A DNA stretch of 64,000 nt, taken from assembly GCA_946548895.1 (NCBI GenBank), contig CAMNQF010000014.1:1-64000 (forward strand), written 5' to 3'. This document shows positions 9,175 to 17,602 of the stretch, piece by piece; within the stretch, counting starts at the first letter, position 1, and each line of letters starts with the position of its first letter. A model generated the notes under the pieces. That model saw only the letters and a program-made list of their open reading frames with translations, searched no databases and was not told where the DNA came from. Origin of the DNA: an uncultured bacterium (GTDB taxonomy: Bacteria > Bacillota > Clostridia > Oscillospirales > Oscillospiraceae). The translations under genes were made by a program, and so were the position numbers.

Positions 9175-10367
9175 CACTTTCGGTAGTATTCCAATACTTT
9201 CTTTACGGCACAGATCACATCCTCCTGATCCTGATCTGTCATGCCGTAAAAGAGGGGCAAAGTCATGCTGCTCTCGTAATACGCTTCCGCATTAGGGCAC
9301 AGTCCCTTTCGGTACCCCAGGGATTGATAGTAGGGGAACCAGTATACGGGGATATAATGCACGTTCACCCCGATATTCTCCGCCTGCATGGCGTCATAAA
9401 ACTCCCGCCTGCCGCAGGAAAGCCGGTCAAGGTCCAAACGCAAAATATACAGATGGCGAACCGTATCGGCTCCCTCATATTCCTTTTGAATATGAACTTC
9501 GGGAAGCTCTGCCAATACATCATCGTATCTTTGAACCAGTTCCCTGCGCCGGGCCGTAAAATAATCTATCTTGTCCAGCTGGCTCAGTGCCAGAGCGCAC
9601 TGGATGTCCGTCATGCGGTAGTTATATCCAAGCATCTGCTGCTCATAGTACCAGTTGGAGTTTCCCTGCTCCTGCAATAAATCCGGGTCTCGGGTGATTC
9701 CGTGCCGGGCAAACATCAAGACCCGCCGGGCCAGGTTCGGGTCGCGGCTCATGACTGCTCCGCCCTCACCCGCGGTGATCGTCTTGACCGGGTGGAAGCT
9801 GAAGGTGGTCAGGTCTGCGATGCTGCCCACCGGCGTGCCCTGATAGCGGGTTCCGATGGAGTGGGCCGCGTCCACGATCAGAAGCAAGTGGTGCTTTTTG
9901 CAAATTGAACGCAATGCCTCGTAATCGCAGGGCGCTCCGGTGAAATCCACCGCGATGACTGCCTTCGTCCTTCCTGTGATATGCGCTTCCACAGAAGCCG
10001 GGTCAATTTCATAGGTTTCCGGATCAATGTCCGCGAACACCGGCGTTCCGCCGCAGTACAGAATCGCGTTAGCCGATGCCGCAAAGGTGATCGGCGTAGT
10101 AATTGCCTCATCGCCAGGCCCAATTCCAGCGGCCAGGCAGGCCACATGGAGGGCGGCGGTCCCGTTGGAAACGGCTGTGCAGTATGGCGCGCCGGTGAGC
10201 GCGCACAGCTTTTGTTCCAGTTTCTCTACTTTGGGACCACAGGTCAGAAAGTCGCTTTTCAACGTATCAACAACGGCTTGGATATCCGCTTCGTCTATGT
10301 ACTGATGGCCATAGCCAAGTCTCACTTTACGGGTCGGTTCGCCGCCATATAAGGCTAGGCTCTGCAT
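9174..10367 (-). CDS. pseC: PseC, UDP-4-amino-4,6-dideoxy-N-acetyl-beta-L-altrosamine transaminase
   Basis: This is a DegT/DnrJ/EryC1 PLP-dependent aminotransferase of 397 residues. It aminates C4 of the UDP-4-keto sugar made by PseB, using glutamate. Visible features are the N-terminal VRLGYGHQYIDEADIQAVV, the SNGTAALH cofactor motif, VDAAHSIGT, and the internal-aldimine lysine in FSFHPVKTITAGEGG. ATG 10367 has GGGGGTGA just upstream, so the ten-residue extension in the ORF track is not needed. The stop overlaps the pseI start. Context with PseB, PseG and PseI makes PseC more likely than a perosamine-type enzyme. Confidence 0.85.
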   Translation of the reverse strand: MQSLALYGGEPTRKVRLGYGHQYIDEADIQAVVDTLKSDFLTCGPKVEKLEQKLCALTGAPYCTAVSNGTAALHVACLAAGIGPGDEAITTPITFAASANAILYCGGTPVFADIDPETYEIDPASVEAHITGRTKAVIAVDFTGAPCDYEALRSICKKHHLLLIVDAAHSIGTRYQGTPVGSIADLTTFSFHPVKTITAGEGGAVMSRDPNLARRVLMFARHGITRDPDLLQEQGNSNWYYEQQMLGYNYRMTDIQCALALSQLDKIDYFTARRRELVQRYDDVLAELPEVHIQKEYEGADTVRHLYILRLDLDRLSCGRREFYDAMQAENIGVNVHYIPVYWFPYYQSLGYRKGLCPNAEAYYESSMTLPLFYGMTDQDQEDVICAVKKVLEYYRK

Positions 10368-10404
10368 AATATCACCCCCACACGGGCCCACTGCCAAAAT
10401 TTAT

Positions 10405-11418
10405 TTACACTAAGTCCTTTCGTCTCCAGTGCCCATTCGCATCTTTTTGCAGTATCTCCCGGTTTGCAAATTTATCCGCAGTCTGGTCAAATTCCTCTTC
10501 CGTGATTCCTATTGTCCTGCAAAAATCGCGTTTGGCCAGCGGATCACAAATCCAGTCAGAATCCCGTATCATTTGTTCGGCCTGTTCCTTTGTCAGTGTG
10601 CCCTCTCTGACTAAACGGCAGGCAATATCTGATACCCGTTGAAAACCGAATTTTATGAATTTTGCCCATAGATGTATGATATATCCTTTACTATCAATCT
10701 GAGAATAGGAATCTGCGTTTCCCTGCCTTTGCCAATCATCAATAAAATCATCTAAAGTTTTAAAGCCGATTTCTTTTGCTTGGAAAAGTGAATCAGAAAT
10801 TGAGTATGGCCAAATCGACCCCATAAATATTACTTTCAATTCGTCATCACTAGCAGGATGGAATATTTCGCATTCTTCGCTTTCACCATACTCAAACGCC
10901 GAGTTTTCCCCCATAAACACAATTGGAATTTTAAACGCTCTCGCAATTTCCATTGGCTTTGAGTAAAGCTGCTGCTCAATCCATTTTAATGGATGAAATT
11001 CTTCTAAAAAGTCTTTCCTTGTTTCCTCAACAAAGGTCTGCGGTGCACAACGGAAATTAATCAGATCAATATTATAAGTCTTGACTAAATTATCTAAATT
11101 ATATTTTCCTGCTTCGGATGGGGTAAATTCATCGCACACATGGACCAATAGAGGCTTTTTTACCCCATGTACCTCTATCAGTCTTTTGACGATTGTGCAT
11201 GAATCCTTTCCTCCAGAAACCCCCACCACACATTCCCATGGCGCGTTTGGATTTCTGTGCTCTGCAATATAGTTTGTAAGCCACTCCTGCCTGGATTTCC
11301 AGTCGATCTTCTCTTTGTTGCGATTATTTAAGCACGCCAGACAAATTCCATTTTCATCCTTCAGATTTGGCCGTGTTCCTAAAATAAAACCGCATTTTTT
11401 GCAGCGTCTGATCTCCAT
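10405..11418 (-). CDS. N-acetyl sugar amidotransferase (PseA/WbuX-like)
   Basis: The 337-residue protein has an N-terminal zinc-ribbon-like Cys set (CKKCGF and CLACLNN), then an ATP-pyrophosphatase PP-loop (VVGVSGGKDSCTIVKRL). This matches N-acetyl sugar amidotransferases, which convert an acetamido to an acetamidino group on nonulosonates such as pseudaminic or legionaminic acid. ATG 11418 is preceded by AAAGG at about 10 nt. The gene and its neighbour pseF are A+T-richer than pseC/pseI, suggesting a later insertion into the cluster. The family is clear; the exact acceptor sugar is not. Confidence 0.8.
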   Translation of the reverse strand: MEIRRCKKCGFILGTRPNLKDENGICLACLNNRNKEKIDWKSRQEWLTNYIAEHRNPNAPWECVVGVSGGKDSCTIVKRLIEVHGVKKPLLVHVCDEFTPSEAGKYNLDNLVKTYNIDLINFRCAPQTFVEETRKDFLEEFHPLKWIEQQLYSKPMEIARAFKIPIVFMGENSAFEYGESEECEIFHPASDDELKVIFMGSIWPYSISDSLFQAKEIGFKTLDDFIDDWQRQGNADSYSQIDSKGYIIHLWAKFIKFGFQRVSDIACRLVREGTLTKEQAEQMIRDSDWICDPLAKRDFCRTIGITEEEFDQTADKFANREILQKDANGHWRRKDLV

Positions 11419-11439
11419 TTCATTTCTGCCTTTCTTCTA

Positions 11440-12156
11440 TCAAAGTTTTCCTAACTTTTTCAAAAATGCATACTTCTGCTCTGCAAGCACCCAATCCGTT
11501 TCATTATCAATGTCCTGTACTTCCAATTCAGGCAGTTGCATCGCAACCGTATTGCGGCAGAACAAAGTCTTTTCCCGAAGCAGAGTATCAGAACGAATAA
11601 AGTAAAACTGTCCGCAATCGTGGTAAAGCGTTTCCAAGTCCTGAGAACGCACAGCTTCATTTTCCGGCCACATCATTTGCAACCGTCCTTCATGAATTGT
11701 CAGCCCCCGTAGTGGTGGGTAGGAAAAAGGCACCACCGGAATCAATGAATCTGACCTGCTGCTCTCCACCAAGGCAAATGCATTTTGCAGCTTTTTCCCT
11801 GTGACAAAGGGCGCTGTGGGGTAGATACAGCAGATATAAGAAAATTCTCGCGCCATTTGACGATAATTCTCAACTACCTCAAGGAGAACATCCACAGTAG
11901 CGGCATGATCGTTGGACGTTTCCGCACTTCTAAAAAACGGAACCGCGGCGCCATATCGTCTTGCAATCGACGCAATCTCATCATCATCGGTGGAAACCAT
12001 TACTTCATCAAACACCCCGCTGCTCCTTGCCGCTTCAATAGAATAGGCCATAATCGGCTTCCCATGAAATGCTTTGATGTTTTTGCGGGGAATCCGCTTG
12101 CTGCCGCCGCGTGCGGGAATTACCGCCAACTTCAGCGTTTTTCCATCAGAAACCAT
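11440..12156 (-). CDS. pseF: PseF, CMP-pseudaminic acid cytidylyltransferase
   Basis: PseF activates pseudaminic acid with CTP to give the CMP-sugar donor. The 238-residue protein has the family start LAVIPARGGSKRIPRKNIK, with the CTP-binding Arg/Gly-rich loop, then EVMVSTDDDEIASIA and CIYPTAPFV. It overlaps the 3' end of the methylase gene by 25 nt, and GGAG lies about 10 nt before ATG 12156, so coupling is likely. PseF and NeuA/LegF are related. The pseI-type synthase and PseB in the same operon support the pseudaminate assignment. Confidence 0.86.
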   Translation of the reverse strand: MVSDGKTLKLAVIPARGGSKRIPRKNIKAFHGKPIMAYSIEAARSSGVFDEVMVSTDDDEIASIARRYGAAVPFFRSAETSNDHAATVDVLLEVVENYRQMAREFSYICCIYPTAPFVTGKKLQNAFALVESSRSDSLIPVVPFSYPPLRGLTIHEGRLQMMWPENEAVRSQDLETLYHDCGQFYFIRSDTLLREKTLFCRNTVAMQLPELEVQDIDNETDWVLAEQKYAFLKKLGKL

Positions 12157-12764
12157 GTGAAATCATCTCCAGGAAAATGTGAGTCACGATGATAGACAAA
12201 ACCATAATCGAGCAACAACAAATCAGGGAATCGGTCCAGTAGTTCCCCCGCAAAATCCCGCTTGAACAGTACAGATTTATTTCCGCGATACTCAACCTCC
12301 ACTGGTGAGGGATTATAATATTCACACACCATAATATAGTGTCTGCTGGAGTGATAGAGGGTGTCATAGGCCTTTGCCAAAAGCGCAGGGCCCTGATGAA
12401 TCAATACACCTTTCGTAAACACAAAGTCATATTGATACAAATGTTCACCCGCACAACGAAATGGCGCATCATAAATAGAGCTGTGAATTGCATTTACATA
12501 CGGCAGGGAAGCTAATTTTTCTGCCGCTTTTTGATTGATCTCTACCCCTGTCAGCATAGCCTGGGGCAAAAGCTGATGAAGCGCAACAAGATTAAGACCG
12601 ATATTCGCTCCAAGCTCGCACACCGAATCTATTTTTTGAGTCCGCTGCAGTATTCTGGCAAACAACGCAGTATTAGATGCAACCAACACCGGACTGTCGT
12701 TTCGTTCCACATAACGGTCTCCAAATTCGCCTGCCCAAAATTTTTCTTGCAAACTACCCTGCAT
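12132..12764 (-). CDS. Pseudaminic-acid-biosynthesis-associated methylase
   Basis: The 210-residue SAM-dependent methyltransferase starts with LQEKFWAGEFGDRYVERND, the signature of the methylase family that travels with pseudaminate genes. The SAM-binding motif I is VCELGANIGLNL, followed by GVEINQKAAEKL. A strong AGGAGG site is 8 nt before ATG 12764. It presumably methylates a hydroxyl or amino group of the nonulosonate or its CMP form, giving structural variation in the glycan; the position is unknown. The protein is cytoplasmic, with no membrane segment. Confidence 0.83.
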   Translation of the reverse strand: MQGSLQEKFWAGEFGDRYVERNDSPVLVASNTALFARILQRTQKIDSVCELGANIGLNLVALHQLLPQAMLTGVEINQKAAEKLASLPYVNAIHSSIYDAPFRCAGEHLYQYDFVFTKGVLIHQGPALLAKAYDTLYHSSRHYIMVCEYYNPSPVEVEYRGNKSVLFKRDFAGELLDRFPDLLLLDYGFVYHRDSHFPGDDFTWFLMEKR

Positions 12765-12809
12765 CCTGCGGCCCTCCTAAATTATACTCCATTTGCGTGT
12801 ATGGCCTCA

Positions 12810-13802
12810 TCAATGTTCTGTTACATCTTTTAACCGCGCTTCTATATCCGATACAGACAGCCACTGGTCATTTGTCCCAGATGAATATTCAAAACCACGC
12901 CGCACTAAGTTTCCGCCTGGTATGATCCGCTGTTCATCCCACCATGTCATGTGAGGATAAACGATGAAATGCTTATCGTACTCATATGTATGGAGCGAAT
13001 CTTCCTTGGTCACCATCACCTCATGGAGTTTTTCACCCTCCCGGATGCCAACCTCTTTCAGTGTGCAGCTCGGCAGGATTGCCTTAGCTAAATCGGTAAT
13101 CTTAAAGGATGGAATTTTTGCAATAAAAGTTTCTCCCCCTTTAGATTCTGACAGAGCTTTGATGACCAGCTGCACGCCTTGTTCCAGGCTGATCCAAAAC
13201 CGTGTCATCTCAAAATCAGTGATTGGAAGTTCAGTATGACCAGCTTCCACCAAGCTGCGGAAGAAGGGGATAACAGACCCCCGGCTCCCGGCCACATTCC
13301 CATAGCGCACAATGGCAAAACGGGTATCTTTGAAACCGGAATAGGAATTTGCCGCAATAAACAGCTTGTCCGATACCAGTTTTGTCCCGCCATACAGGTT
13401 AATCGGGTTGACCGCCTTGTCTGTGGACAGCGCTACCACCCGTTTGACGCCCATATCCAGCGCGGCCTCAATAACGTTCATTGCACCGCTGATATTAGTT
13501 TTAATAGCCTCATTGGGGTTGTACTCACAGGCTGGAACCTGCTTCATGGCCGCGGCGTGGATCACGTAATCCACGCCGTCAAACGCCCGACGCATCCGGG
13601 CCTGGTCACGCACATCCCCGATAAAATAGCGCATGACAGAGTCATACTTCATCAGCCGATTGCGCATATTAAACTGCTTAAACTCATCTCGGGAATAAAT
13701 GATGACCTTTTTCGGTTTATAGTGTTGCAGCACGTAATCCGCAAAATGGTTCCCAAAGGAACCGGTTCCTCCAGTAATCAATATTGTTTTGTCATTAAGC
13801 AT
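12810..13802 (-). CDS. pseB: PseB, UDP-N-acetylglucosamine 4,6-dehydratase (inverting)
   Basis: PseB starts the pathway: it dehydrates and epimerises UDP-GlcNAc to the 4-keto-L-arabino-hexulose. The 330-residue SDR protein shows the NADP motif GGTGSFG, the STDKAVNPINLYGGTK stretch with the YxxxK pair, and a PseB/FlaA1-type C-terminus with GEKLHEVMVTKEDS. ATG 13802 is preceded by GAGGAG at 8 nt; the first six residues of the ORF-track version are not needed. It is upstream of the rest of the pathway in the same operon. Confidence 0.9.
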   Translation of the reverse strand: MLNDKTILITGGTGSFGNHFADYVLQHYKPKKVIIYSRDEFKQFNMRNRLMKYDSVMRYFIGDVRDQARMRRAFDGVDYVIHAAAMKQVPACEYNPNEAIKTNISGAMNVIEAALDMGVKRVVALSTDKAVNPINLYGGTKLVSDKLFIAANSYSGFKDTRFAIVRYGNVAGSRGSVIPFFRSLVEAGHTELPITDFEMTRFWISLEQGVQLVIKALSESKGGETFIAKIPSFKITDLAKAILPSCTLKEVGIREGEKLHEVMVTKEDSLHTYEYDKHFIVYPHMTWWDEQRIIPGGNLVRRGFEYSSGTNDQWLSVSDIEARLKDVTEH

Positions 13803-13822
13803 TGGTGCCACTCCTCGCACTT

Positions 13823-14938
13823 CTAAAAATTAGTAAACTTACACACAGTCCCCCTAATCTCGGGATATTCATCTAGATATTCTTCAGTGTATACATCATG
13901 AAACATCCCTTTCAATCCAACGGGATTTACGGAAATAATCTCGGTATCGGGATAGTGGATAAATGCAAACCTTTTCACATTTTGATACCCGCTTACCCAT
14001 TGAGGAATTTGTATTTTCTCTTCAAAAATGTTCTGTATTTCTTTGTCATAATGTCCATTTGCCGAGCAGTCACAGCCAACCAGCAGCAATTTTTTCGGAT
14101 GGGTATACAGCGCAAAGTGAATCGCCCGGAAGATGATGGAGTTATAAGCCATCAGCGGATAATACGCGATGTCGGTATGCACCCCTGTGCCCGGCAAATC
14201 CATCATGGAAAAAAACCTGCGCCCGCCGTTTTCTTCCACAACGTACTCCGGGAACTGGTCCTTGGCGTCACAGTTCGGCGTCATCCCAAAAAACTTTACG
14301 AAGTCATAGTCCTTCAGCTTTTCGCACCACTCAGGCACATAGTGGGTCAAAAAATAATAATCCAGCGAGAGATCCTTTTTCAAAAAGCTTGAGTTTACTC
14401 CAATGTGGATGACATCCGGGATCTGCGTGTAGTACTGCAGGGTCGGCCCTGTCCCCACCACGGCAACGGTTTTACCCCTGTTGCACGCCCTAAACTCAGA
14501 AAACGCCGCCTTATGCGCGTCCCGGAGCTCATTGGCCAGGCATAGCTGCCCAAAGATCCTTGATGTCTGGGACTGCGCGATCTGATCCTCCATTTTGAGA
14601 AACGCGTTCATCATTTCCCATGTGATGAGCTGGAAGTTCTGGAATCCGGCGTTTCGGCAAACGGCTGTAATCTCCTCTATTGAGGTGAATGAGGTCACAA
14701 AAATCGTGGCGTCCGGCAAAAGCCTGGCCCATGTATGGATGCTGCGGATGGGCAGCCCCGTTTCCAGGAACGTCCCGCCGTCATCGGCGGTGATCCTGCT
14801 GTTGGTCACGCCATGCAGCCTGATCGCGGGGTCCTGGGCTAGGACCGGGATCATCCGCTTTCCGATGGTCCCGGTCCCAAACGCGATCAGATCCTTGCCG
14901 TAGATGTCAGGCATTGATTGCGGACTCAATCTCAACAT
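13823..14938 (-). CDS. DUF115/MptE-like protein with N-terminal Rossmann-like domain (candidate Maf-type flagellin glycosyltransferase)
   Basis: Of 371 residues, the first ~115 (GKDLIAFGTGTIGKRMIPVL, then SIHTWARLL and VTSFTSIEEI) form the recurrent Rossmann-like module of this island. Residues ~145-360 (GKTVAVVGTGPTLQYY, VIHIGVNSSFLKK, KKLLLVGCDCSANGHYD) resemble the DUF115/MptE-like domain found in motility accessory factors (Maf) that transfer nonulosonates to flagellin. It is shorter than typical Maf proteins. ATG 14938 has a GGGGG site 7 nt upstream. Position right upstream of pseB supports a role in using CMP-pseudaminate. Whether it transfers sugar is inference. Confidence 0.62.
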   Translation of the reverse strand: MLRLSPQSMPDIYGKDLIAFGTGTIGKRMIPVLAQDPAIRLHGVTNSRITADDGGTFLETGLPIRSIHTWARLLPDATIFVTSFTSIEEITAVCRNAGFQNFQLITWEMMNAFLKMEDQIAQSQTSRIFGQLCLANELRDAHKAAFSEFRACNRGKTVAVVGTGPTLQYYTQIPDVIHIGVNSSFLKKDLSLDYYFLTHYVPEWCEKLKDYDFVKFFGMTPNCDAKDQFPEYVVEENGGRRFFSMMDLPGTGVHTDIAYYPLMAYNSIIFRAIHFALYTHPKKLLLVGCDCSANGHYDKEIQNIFEEKIQIPQWVSGYQNVKRFAFIHYPDTEIISVNPVGLKGMFHDVYTEEYLDEYPEIRGTVCKFTNF

Positions 14939-14988
14939 TTCATGGCCCCCTATGCGGCGCGTTTTCAGGCTGTGAGCGTCTAATCTGT

Positions 14989-15546
14989 TCAGCCGAATTT
15001 ACCTTCCTTTTTCAACCGTTCGTAGTGCTCGATATCCCGGTATTTGAACGGCTTCGCGGGATGCCCGCCCGCAATGGCGCAGCGCGGGATATTCCCCGCC
15101 ACAACGCTCCCCGCCTGGATGATCGCGCCCTCGCCAATGTGGCTTCCGCCCAGCACGATCACCCGGTCGCCCAGCCAAACGTTATCCTCTATGACGATAT
15201 CCTTGTGGATATAGGTATCATCGTATGGGACCGCCTCGCCGTGGTCATAATTGTGGACCTCCGAGATCATCAGGCACTGCTGCCCAGAGTGGAAGTGGTC
15301 GCCGATTACCACCTTCCCGCCTCCCTTGATGTGCATCCCGTTGAAGCTCACATAATTGCCCAAATAGGTATTCCTGGCGATTTTCGACTTAGAATTCACG
15401 CCAAGCCCTACCCCGCAGGCCTTCACCCGCCTGCGTACCATCGCGGTCCAGTATCTGCGCTTGATCCAACGGGTGCCCGTGATGATCCAGTGCTTCAGCT
15501 TATTGGGCGAGTGCGTACCGCGATGAGTTTTGGCAGCGTCATCCAT
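14989..15546 (-). CDS. Hexapeptide-repeat acyltransferase (LbH family)
   Basis: The 185-residue protein has the imperfect hexapeptide repeats of a left-handed beta-helix (KIARNTYLGNYVSFNGMHIKGG, VIEDNVWLGDRVIVLGGSHIGEGAIIQAGSVVAG) and ends with GGHPAKPFKYRD. The N-terminus is basic (IKRRYWTAMVRRRVK), as in WbbJ/NodL-like sugar acyltransferases. ATG 15546 has GAGGG 7 nt upstream. It is the third such enzyme in the operon (also 153-818 and 7516-8106), so the glycan probably bears several acyl groups. The substrate is unknown. Confidence 0.75.
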   Translation of the reverse strand: MDDAAKTHRGTHSPNKLKHWIITGTRWIKRRYWTAMVRRRVKACGVGLGVNSKSKIARNTYLGNYVSFNGMHIKGGGKVVIGDHFHSGQQCLMISEVHNYDHGEAVPYDDTYIHKDIVIEDNVWLGDRVIVLGGSHIGEGAIIQAGSVVAGNIPRCAIAGGHPAKPFKYRDIEHYERLKKEGKFG

Positions 15547-15597
15547 ACATATCCCTCACAACAGCTTTCGCGGCCTCCCGCATTTGGGGCGCCCGCT

Positions 15598-17574
15598 TTA
15601 CAGAGTTCCCAGCGCTTTTTTGAGCTGGAACAGCACCCGTTCCATCAGATCCCTCGGCCCGATGGTGATCCGCAGCCGGAGGGCCCCCATGTCCGTGAAC
15701 AGCCGGATCAGAATGTGGTTCTCCTCCATGTACGCCCGCACCTTCTCCGGGTCGGCGTAGTCCAGCTTGATAAATACAAAGTTGGTGTCGGACCGGAACG
15801 GTTTCACCCCCGGGATCTTTGCCAGCTCTTCAATGAACCAATCCCGGACTTCCATGTTCTTCGCCTTGACCTGCGCGTAGTATTCGCGGTCATCCAGCGC
15901 CGCGATGGCCATTTTCCGGCTGATTTTACTCTCCCTGTGCAGCGGGAGATCCACCCCAATGGCCCGCTTCAGCGGATAGCTGCACAGCCCGTACCCGATC
16001 CGAATGCCCGCCAGCCCGTACAGCTTGGAGAAGGTCCGGGAGATCACCACGTTGCTGTACTTCGTGATCATGCTCTTCTCAAACACGTTGCTGTCGTCCC
16101 CGTAGCCCCAGTAGGCCTCGTCGATCAAGATGACGGAGTCGGGATTCTGCTGGACCACATATTCAATATCCGCGTAGTCCACCGCGCAGCCTGTGGGCAT
16201 ATGGGGCGCGGTAATCACGATGATCCGGGGCGCGTGCTCTTTCGCCTTCGCCATCAGGTCATCCATATCGTACTTGTAGCTGTCCTCTCCCTCCCGGACC
16301 TGATACATGATGCACTGGGCAAATTTCGCGTCGGTCACGCTTTTGTAGTAGCTCCACGCCGGCACCGGGGCCAGCACCCGGTCCCCCTCGTTCAGCAGGA
16401 TGCTGAAGATGGACTTGATCACTTCCGCCGAGCCGTTGTGGATAAAGATATTGTTCTCCGGGATGGACAGCTCCTGGGACAGCCGCACCAGCAGCTCGTC
16501 CTTTCTGGACAGGTCGTACAGGTACAGGTCCTCCACCGTGATGCTTTTCAGCACTTCCAGGCACTTCGGAGACGGCTTGAACAGGTTCTCGTTCAGGTGC
16601 AGCCGGCCAAAGGAGGTCTCCGTAGGCACCGCGTGATAGGACTCCACCTGGGCGTATTTCGAGAACATCTTGATGACCTCGTTGGCGCCGTCCAGATTCT
16701 CCTCCATAAACGCCCCGAACTGGGGGTCGAAGGCCTTGAATTCCTCCAGGGTGTCGAACTCAAAAATGCTGTTCTCCGGCCGCTTCACCTGCCGCAGCCG
16801 CAAGTCCTGGATATGCGCGATGTGAAAGTCATCGGTCATCATGTTGCGCACACTCAGCTGATCCCACTCCCGGTTCATGATGGACACGAAGGTTTCGGAG
16901 TAGTCCCGGTTGTAGTAGGCGTCTCCGATGGTGTACCATGCCCGGTCCCCGCCGCGGTGCACCCCGGTGATACAGCCGTCCCCGTCAACGCCGGTAATGC
17001 AGTACTCGTCGCAGAACGCCTCCGAATACACGCTGGAGGTGTAGGGGGCGTACACATACTTGTGGAAAATGTTTTCCTCATAGTAGTTGTCGCAGCTCAG
17101 GATGTAGGAGTTGCCCATGTAATTTTGGGCCACATAGAGGGAGGACATATTGTTATACTTGTCGAAATCCTGATTCAGCAGGAGCTTGACGCCGTACTTG
17201 TCCCGCAAATACTCAAACTTCTCGTGCATATAGCCGGTGACGATGATGATGTTCTCCACCCCGGCCTCCTTCAGCTGCCGGATCTCGCGCTCGATCAGCA
17301 CCTCGCCCTTCACCCGGAACAGCCCCTTGGGCATCACGCTGGACAGGGGCATACACCGGGCGCTGAACCCGGCGGCCATGATAATGGCGTTATCCACCCG
17401 GAACTTCTCAATGGCGGTCAGGCCCAGCTCGGTGATTCCGTCATCGTCCAGCAGGCCCCCGGCCTTCAGCTCCGCCAGGGCCTGCCCGCCGCCCTTGGCC
17501 CCGCCGTCTTCCGCAAGCTGCCGGAGCAGCTCGAATTTTTCCTCGGTCATCTTTGATGTGCGATCCGTTTTCAT
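15598..17574 (-). CDS. Fusion: winged helix - sugar/choline-phosphate nucleotidyltransferase - HisC-like aminotransferase
   Basis: This 658-residue protein has three parts. Residues ~1-55 look like a small winged helix (MTEEKFELLRQLAEDGG to ITELGLTAIEKF). Residues ~56-300 are a LicC/RmlA-type nucleotidyltransferase (NAIIMAAGFSARCMPLS, MPKGLFRVKGEVLIEREI). Residues ~310-655 are a class I/II fold aminotransferase like histidinol-phosphate or threonine-phosphate transaminases, with FIHNGSAEVIKSIF, VILIDEAYWGYG and the PLP lysine in SRTFSKLYGLAGIRIGYG. The wHTH-LicC pairing is known in phosphocholine or phosphoramidate-like pathways. The fused aminotransferase suggests an activated amino-alcohol phosphate or CDP-linked group for glycan decoration. 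GAGG lies before ATG 17574. Confidence 0.78.
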   Translation of the reverse strand: MKTDRTSKMTEEKFELLRQLAEDGGAKGGGQALAELKAGGLLDDDGITELGLTAIEKFRVDNAIIMAAGFSARCMPLSSVMPKGLFRVKGEVLIEREIRQLKEAGVENIIIVTGYMHEKFEYLRDKYGVKLLLNQDFDKYNNMSSLYVAQNYMGNSYILSCDNYYEENIFHKYVYAPYTSSVYSEAFCDEYCITGVDGDGCITGVHRGGDRAWYTIGDAYYNRDYSETFVSIMNREWDQLSVRNMMTDDFHIAHIQDLRLRQVKRPENSIFEFDTLEEFKAFDPQFGAFMEENLDGANEVIKMFSKYAQVESYHAVPTETSFGRLHLNENLFKPSPKCLEVLKSITVEDLYLYDLSRKDELLVRLSQELSIPENNIFIHNGSAEVIKSIFSILLNEGDRVLAPVPAWSYYKSVTDAKFAQCIMYQVREGEDSYKYDMDDLMAKAKEHAPRIIVITAPHMPTGCAVDYADIEYVVQQNPDSVILIDEAYWGYGDDSNVFEKSMITKYSNVVISRTFSKLYGLAGIRIGYGLCSYPLKRAIGVDLPLHRESKISRKMAIAALDDREYYAQVKAKNMEVRDWFIEELAKIPGVKPFRSDTNFVFIKLDYADPEKVRAYMEENHILIRLFTDMGALRLRITIGPRDLMERVLFQLKKALGTL

Positions 17575-17602
17575 CGTGTGAACCTCTTTTCGTAGCGTGG
17601 AT

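Noticed and set aside
14914-17556. 880-residue plus-strand ORF in the track
   Set aside because: It lies opposite the fusion and acyltransferase genes, which have clear families and ribosome binding sites. Its sequence is His/Val/Gln-rich shadow without domains.
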